16,530 nt of DNA. It comes from CAJWPI01 sp964571215. Its GTDB lineage: Bacteria > Pseudomonadota > Gammaproteobacteria > Magnimaribacterales > Magnimaribacteraceae. The notes beneath the pieces are model-generated. The model had not been told where the DNA came from, searched no databases, and saw nothing but the letters and a program-made list of their open reading frames with translations. The stretch is taken from contig CAZMZZ010000034.1 of assembly GCA_964571215.1 (NCBI GenBank), positions 1 through 16,530 of the forward strand, written 5' to 3'. A program made the position numbers and the translations under genes. Below are positions 13,532 through 16,530 of the stretch, in pieces (position 1 is the first letter of the stretch; every line of letters begins with the position of its first letter).

Positions 13532-14456
13532 AAGCAAAGTTTCTGCAGGTATTATAGGTTCGGGGTTTGGCTTGTATGGTTACTTGCCTGCCTTAAAAAA
13601 CTTATTTGATATTACATTATTTCTTCAAGAAGCATACAAGAAAACTCTTCTTAATAGGCCTGATATTGGTAAGTTTTTCAAAGAGGTTAACTGGTGTACA
13701 AGTCAGGATGAAGTCTTCAATAAATCTGAATTAATTATTATAGCTAAGAGACCCATAGATCAATACAACCTTTTAAAATCCGTTGCTAATTTTGAAAATA
13801 AGAAACTTATTCTTGAAAAACCCCTAACCCAAGATCCCAAAAGTTCTTTAGAGATTCTAGATATTCTTAACTCAAAAAAAATACCCTTCAGAATAAGCTA
13901 CACTTTCTTTTATACTAATTGGTTTAATAAATTATCTAATTTGTTAGCTTCAAAAAATAAATCAGCTATAACAATAGAATGGAATTTCAAAGCAAATCAT
14001 TTTGAAAAAAATATAGATACTTGGAAAAGAAGTAAGAAAGGGGGGGGTGTAATAGATTTTTATGGTATACATCTCTTGGCAATTCTCGCTAGAAAAGGAT
14101 ATAAATTTTCAAGTTCGTCAATCTATCTTAATAATTCTCAGGAGGAGGTTGCTTGGGAAGCTCAACTAGATAGTAATAAATTACCAAAGATTAAAATAAA
14201 GATAGATACGTTCTCAAACAAGAAAAATTTCTTGATTTATTCAGAAGAAAAAAGTTTTCTACATTCAGATCTAGATCCTTACGGTGATGATGCAAAGACA
14301 TCTCAATTTGATCGAAGAGTGACTACCTTAGAGGGTCTGATCTTTGATTTCTTTCAAAATCCAACTGTTATTCCGTCATGGTATGAAGAGGTGATAATAT
14401 TGTGGGAAGAGATAAGGAAGAGAAGTAATTTTTATAGTATTCAAGAAACTCCATAA
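13518..14456 (+). CDS. Gfo/Idh/MocA-family NAD(P)-dependent sugar oxidoreductase
   Basis: The 312-residue product has the N-terminal Rossmann fold of Gfo/Idh/MocA oxidoreductases, with GIIGSGFGLYG (11-21), the diagnostic LEKPLT (99-104) and the C-terminal-domain motif GGGVIDFYGIH (175-185; D180, H185). Such enzymes oxidise or reduce a sugar ring carbonyl with a nicotinamide cofactor. In this cluster a role in reducing the keto group of the C-methylated CDP-sugar is plausible but inferred. The GTG start lies inside the methyltransferase gene (14-base overlap), which suggests translational coupling. The glycine codons of the GGG motif form a run of eight G. The family is often 330-350 residues, so this is a compact member. 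The next glycosyltransferase begins five bases after its stop. Confidence 0.85.
   Translation: MISNKSKVSAGIIGSGFGLYGYLPALKNLFDITLFLQEAYKKTLLNRPDIGKFFKEVNWCTSQDEVFNKSELIIIAKRPIDQYNLLKSVANFENKKLILEKPLTQDPKSSLEILDILNSKKIPFRISYTFFYTNWFNKLSNLLASKNKSAITIEWNFKANHFEKNIDTWKRSKKGGGVIDFYGIHLLAILARKGYKFSSSSIYLNNSQEEVAWEAQLDSNKLPKIKIKIDTFSNKKNFLIYSEEKSFLHSDLDPYGDDAKTSQFDRRVTTLEGLIFDFFQNPTVIPSWYEEVIILWEEIRKRSNFYSIQETP
14040..14047 (+). repeat. G8 homopolymer inside the sugar oxidoreductase gene
   Basis: Eight consecutive G encode most of the K-G-G-G segment (codons AAA GGG GGG GGT). It is the longest G run I noticed in the window; G6 runs occur at 2388, 3419, 4943 and in dnaG near 5247. Slippage here would truncate the protein after about 175 residues. 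Confidence 0.9.
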
Positions 14457-14461
14457 TATTT

Positions 14462-15451
14462 ATGAACCCAGATGTATCCATAATAATTTTTTGTTATAAC
14501 CAAACTAAATATATATCTCAAGCAATTCAAAGTATCTTGGCTCAAACTTTTACAAATTGGGAACTCTTGGTGAGTGACAATGGTTCTGTAGATGGAACCC
14601 AGGAAAAAATTAAAAATTTTATGCATGACCCAAGGATTAGGTTATTACTTAATGACAAAAATGAAACCATCACAAAGAGGTATAAAGAAGCTCTAGCTAA
14701 TACAAGAGGGAATTACGTTTCCATTCTGTATGGAGATGACTTTTACATGCCAGAAAAAATAGAAAAGCAGTTGGAATGTTTCGAAAGTCTTTCAGAAGAA
14801 TGGGGAGTAGTACATGGACCTGGATTAACTCTAAATCAAAGTGATGGAAAAAAGGTTCTGGCTAGCTGTACTAAAGTACATGGTGAAGCCCTACAAGATT
14901 TATTAGTAAATTATTATGATGGCTTTATTAATCCTATTTCTCCACTTGTAAAATCTGAATGTTTCAGAAAATACCCGTCTTACCAAGATCTTTTTGTAGA
15001 GGCTGAATGTCTATACTTTAAATTTGCTTTAACCTATAAATTTTTTTATCTAGACGAGCCCCTGGTAGTAATGAGACAGCATGATACAAATATGAGATGG
15101 TTTTCTAAAAGAAATAGTGAAGTTCTGGATACATGTTTAGAAAGACTTCCAACATTCAAAGAATTTCCAGAAGAATATTCAGATTTGTTATTGAGGATGA
15201 GGGTGAAAGCCCTAACTAATTCAGCTTGGCAAAACATAAGGTTGGGAATAGATTCCAATTGGGCTAGGTCTAAACTAATGAGTTCTTTCAGGCTAGCCTT
15301 CTTTCAATCTTGCTCTATTCGAAACTTAATTGCCCTTTCTTTAACGCTAATGCCTAATTTTCTTGTGATTTGGTTTAATCAACTTATCAATATTTTGTTT
15401 CGAAGAACAGAGCAAATTTACATAGATGAGCCATACCACAAAAAAGAGTAG
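14462..15451 (+). CDS. Family 2 glycosyltransferase, second of the cluster
   Basis: The 329-residue product is a GT2-family glycosyltransferase, again probably working at the inner membrane on a surface glycan. It begins VSIIIFCYNQTKYISQAI (5-22), followed by ILAQTFTNWELL (25-36) and VSDNGSVDGT (37-46). The metal-binding motif is YGDDFYMPEKI (90-100; D92, D93). E180 in LFVEAECLYF may be the catalytic acid, and RQHDTNMRW (205-213) resembles the RxH segment common near the end of this domain. A hydrophobic stretch at about 286-312 could anchor it to the membrane. It is the last gene of the rfb operon, five bases from the oxidoreductase, so it is a good candidate for transferring the branched sugar. 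Its stop is 20 bases from the convergent SDR stop. Confidence 0.9.
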   Translation: MNPDVSIIIFCYNQTKYISQAIQSILAQTFTNWELLVSDNGSVDGTQEKIKNFMHDPRIRLLLNDKNETITKRYKEALANTRGNYVSILYGDDFYMPEKIEKQLECFESLSEEWGVVHGPGLTLNQSDGKKVLASCTKVHGEALQDLLVNYYDGFINPISPLVKSECFRKYPSYQDLFVEAECLYFKFALTYKFFYLDEPLVVMRQHDTNMRWFSKRNSEVLDTCLERLPTFKEFPEEYSDLLLRMRVKALTNSAWQNIRLGIDSNWARSKLMSSFRLAFFQSCSIRNLIALSLTLMPNFLVIWFNQLINILFRRTEQIYIDEPYHKKE

Positions 15452-15471
15452 AAAAAGAATTTTTTAAACCG

Positions 15472-16236
15472 TCAATGGTTCCACCAAGCTTGATCAGAGA
15501 AAGACCTCATATCTATCTCATGGGTCCAAGAGGATCTATGTTGTTGGGCTAAGTGAAAATATGTGTCAGCTATTTTTTCTGGCAGCAACAAACCATCGTG
15601 TTCCATTCCCTTAGTTTCTCTAAATATCTTGTACATTTCAGGACCCATCATTTTGCCCAGTGTATCGGGTGCATCAACAGCCCCATCAACCACTATATGC
15701 GCGACATGAATTCCTTGAGGAGAAAACTCTGCATTCAAAGATTGACAGAGCATTCTTCTTGCACCCATTGCTGCTGCATGAGAGTGTTGATTTCTATTGC
15801 CTCGCATTGCTGCTGTAGCTGAAGTAACCAAAAATGTTCCTTTTCCTCTTTTGACCATTAAGGGACATAAAACTTTAGCAGCTCTAAAAAGACCAAAGCT
15901 AGCAATTCTCCACCCCCATTCAAATTCTTTATGGGTAGTTTCCTCTAATAACTTCATTCCTGTTTGTGCTCCTAAGTTATAGACCAGAACCTCTATAGGA
16001 CCAATATCTGACTCAACTGAGTTAATAACTTCTTCAATAGCATTATCTTCAATCGCATTCATGATGTATCCATTTGCTGAGCCGTTTTTATCTTTAATAT
16101 TATTAACTAAACGATCTAGCCCTTCTTTATCAGACCTTCTGCACAGTGAGGAGTGATAACCTTCTTGAGCAAATTTTTTGGCCACAGTTCCTCCTATGCC
16201 TGCTCCTGCCCCTAGAACTAAACAAACTGGTTTCAT
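15472..16236 (-). CDS. SDR-fold protein with degenerate active site
   Basis: The 254-residue product is a classical-length short-chain dehydrogenase/reductase fold. The cofactor loop is GAGAGIG (9-15), and an NAG-like NLGA lies at 87-90. The catalytic serine is present (S139 in VTSATAAMRG). At the place of the YxxxK pair the sequence reads HAAAM, so H153 and M157 replace the catalytic Tyr and Lys. Related SDRs I recall have FAAAK here, with the Tyr lost but the Lys kept. The C-terminal GIHVAHIVVDGAVDAPDT (175-192) fits that subgroup. Activity as an ordinary dehydrogenase is therefore doubtful; it may bind nucleotide or act by another route. The start has the strongest Shine-Dalgarno in the window, AGGAGAG (16241-16247), four bases before the ATG. 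It is convergent with the glycan cluster and probably unrelated to it. Confidence 0.87.
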   Translation of the reverse strand: MKPVCLVLGAGAGIGGTVAKKFAQEGYHSSLCRRSDKEGLDRLVNNIKDKNGSANGYIMNAIEDNAIEEVINSVESDIGPIEVLVYNLGAQTGMKLLEETTHKEFEWGWRIASFGLFRAAKVLCPLMVKRGKGTFLVTSATAAMRGNRNQHSHAAAMGARRMLCQSLNAEFSPQGIHVAHIVVDGAVDAPDTLGKMMGPEMYKIFRETKGMEHDGLLLPEKIADTYFHLAQQHRSSWTHEIDMRSFSDQAWWNH

Positions 16237-16261
16237 ATTTCTCTCCTAATCTAGTTTGTCT

Positions 16262-16289
16262 ATATTAATTGGAATACGCCCAGTATCAA
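16262..16289 (-). promoter_or_regulatory. Candidate promoter of the SDR gene
   Basis: On the minus strand TTGATA (16284-16289, five of six) and TAATAT (16262-16267, four of six) are 16 bases apart. Transcription would start about 20 bases before the ATG, leaving room for the AGGAGAG ribosome binding site. This is a motif match only. Confidence 0.4.
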
Positions 16290-16330
16290 ATAATATTAGG
16301 CTCACTACACCAATCAGTTTAAAGTTAATT

Positions 16331-16519
16331 TTATGTTCTTAAGAAAAGTCTATTTCTCTTTGAGCCCTTATTTCGCCAACTTACATCTTCTTCTAAGCCA
16401 GCAATATTTAATAAATGCTTAATTTCAGAATAATTTTCTTTGAGATTCTTGATAAAGTTTTTTGTTTTGCCCTCGGTCTCATCGGGAAAGTAAAAACTTT
16501 CAATAACCTTACTAGAAAT
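16331..16519 (-). other. Unidentified reading frame lacking a start codon, possible end of a broken or misread gene
   Basis: A 62-codon frame ends in TAA at 16331-16333 and reads as a lysine- and glutamate-rich, protein-like sequence (SFYFPDETEGKTKNFIKNLK, then LLNIAGLEEDVSW). It has no ATG, GTG or TTG, and an in-frame TAA lies at 16520-16522, ten bases from the window edge. Removing one A of the AAA at 16519-16521 would join it to a frame that is open to the edge (KHLISSKV...). It may be the C-terminus of a gene with a frameshift or a sequencing error near a contig end. I do not recognise the family. The 94 bases between its stop and the SDR start hold the candidate promoter described there and no other gene. 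Confidence 0.3.
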
Positions 16520-16530
16520 TTAGATGTTTT

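Noticed and set aside
1..16530. CRISPR array, insertion sequence, prophage, toxin-antitoxin or defence genes
   Set aside because: No regularly spaced repeats, transposase, integrase or phage-like genes were seen; all sizeable reading frames have better explanations.

Overview
The window is an AT-rich bacterial segment (about one third G+C by eye) with tightly packed genes. Protein sequences, gene neighbourhoods and the presence of Fis, RuvX and a sigma-70 with a large non-conserved insert all point to a gammaproteobacterium. The low G+C, short spacers and weak Shine-Dalgarno sequences suggest a streamlined marine lineage. A SAR86-like organism is my best guess, but a sequence search would be needed to confirm it.

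Layout. Positions 1-2105 lie on the minus strand: a histidine-phosphatase-family protein, then fis and purH as a probable operon, with purH cut off at the window edge. From 2166 a plus-strand block of core genes follows: rsmE, gshB, ruvX, dnaG and rpoD, almost without gaps. A tRNA with anticodon CAT (best read as the lysidine-type tRNA-Ile2) comes next. A YeiH-family membrane protein begins nine bases after its CCA end.

Positions 9155-15451 form a surface-sugar cluster. A GT2 glycosyltransferase is on the minus strand. Diverging from it on the plus strand are rfbF, rfbG, a three-part C-methyltransferase, a Gfo/Idh-type oxidoreductase and a second GT2 glycosyltransferase. RfbF and RfbG would make CDP-4-keto-6-deoxyglucose. 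No rfbH is present, and the next genes are a C-methyltransferase and a reductase. The simplest reading is therefore a CDP-linked, C-methyl-branched 6-deoxyhexose, transferred by one or both glycosyltransferases. No polymerase, flippase or ligase is visible, so assembly genes must lie elsewhere.

The right end holds a minus-strand SDR-fold protein that lacks the usual catalytic Tyr and Lys. Beyond it lies an unidentified minus-strand reading frame that has no start codon in the window.

Main points of interest are the branched-sugar gene set without rfbH, an all-cysteine zinc site in DnaG, a His in place of a conserved acid in RuvX, the degenerate SDR active site, the YeiH gene almost touching the tRNA, and a G8 tract in the sugar reductase. 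I see no CRISPR array, insertion sequence, phage gene or convincing rho-independent terminator. No gene-free stretch exceeds 300 bases; the longest, 16237-16530, holds a candidate promoter and the startless frame. I do not find a clearly new defence or mobile system.
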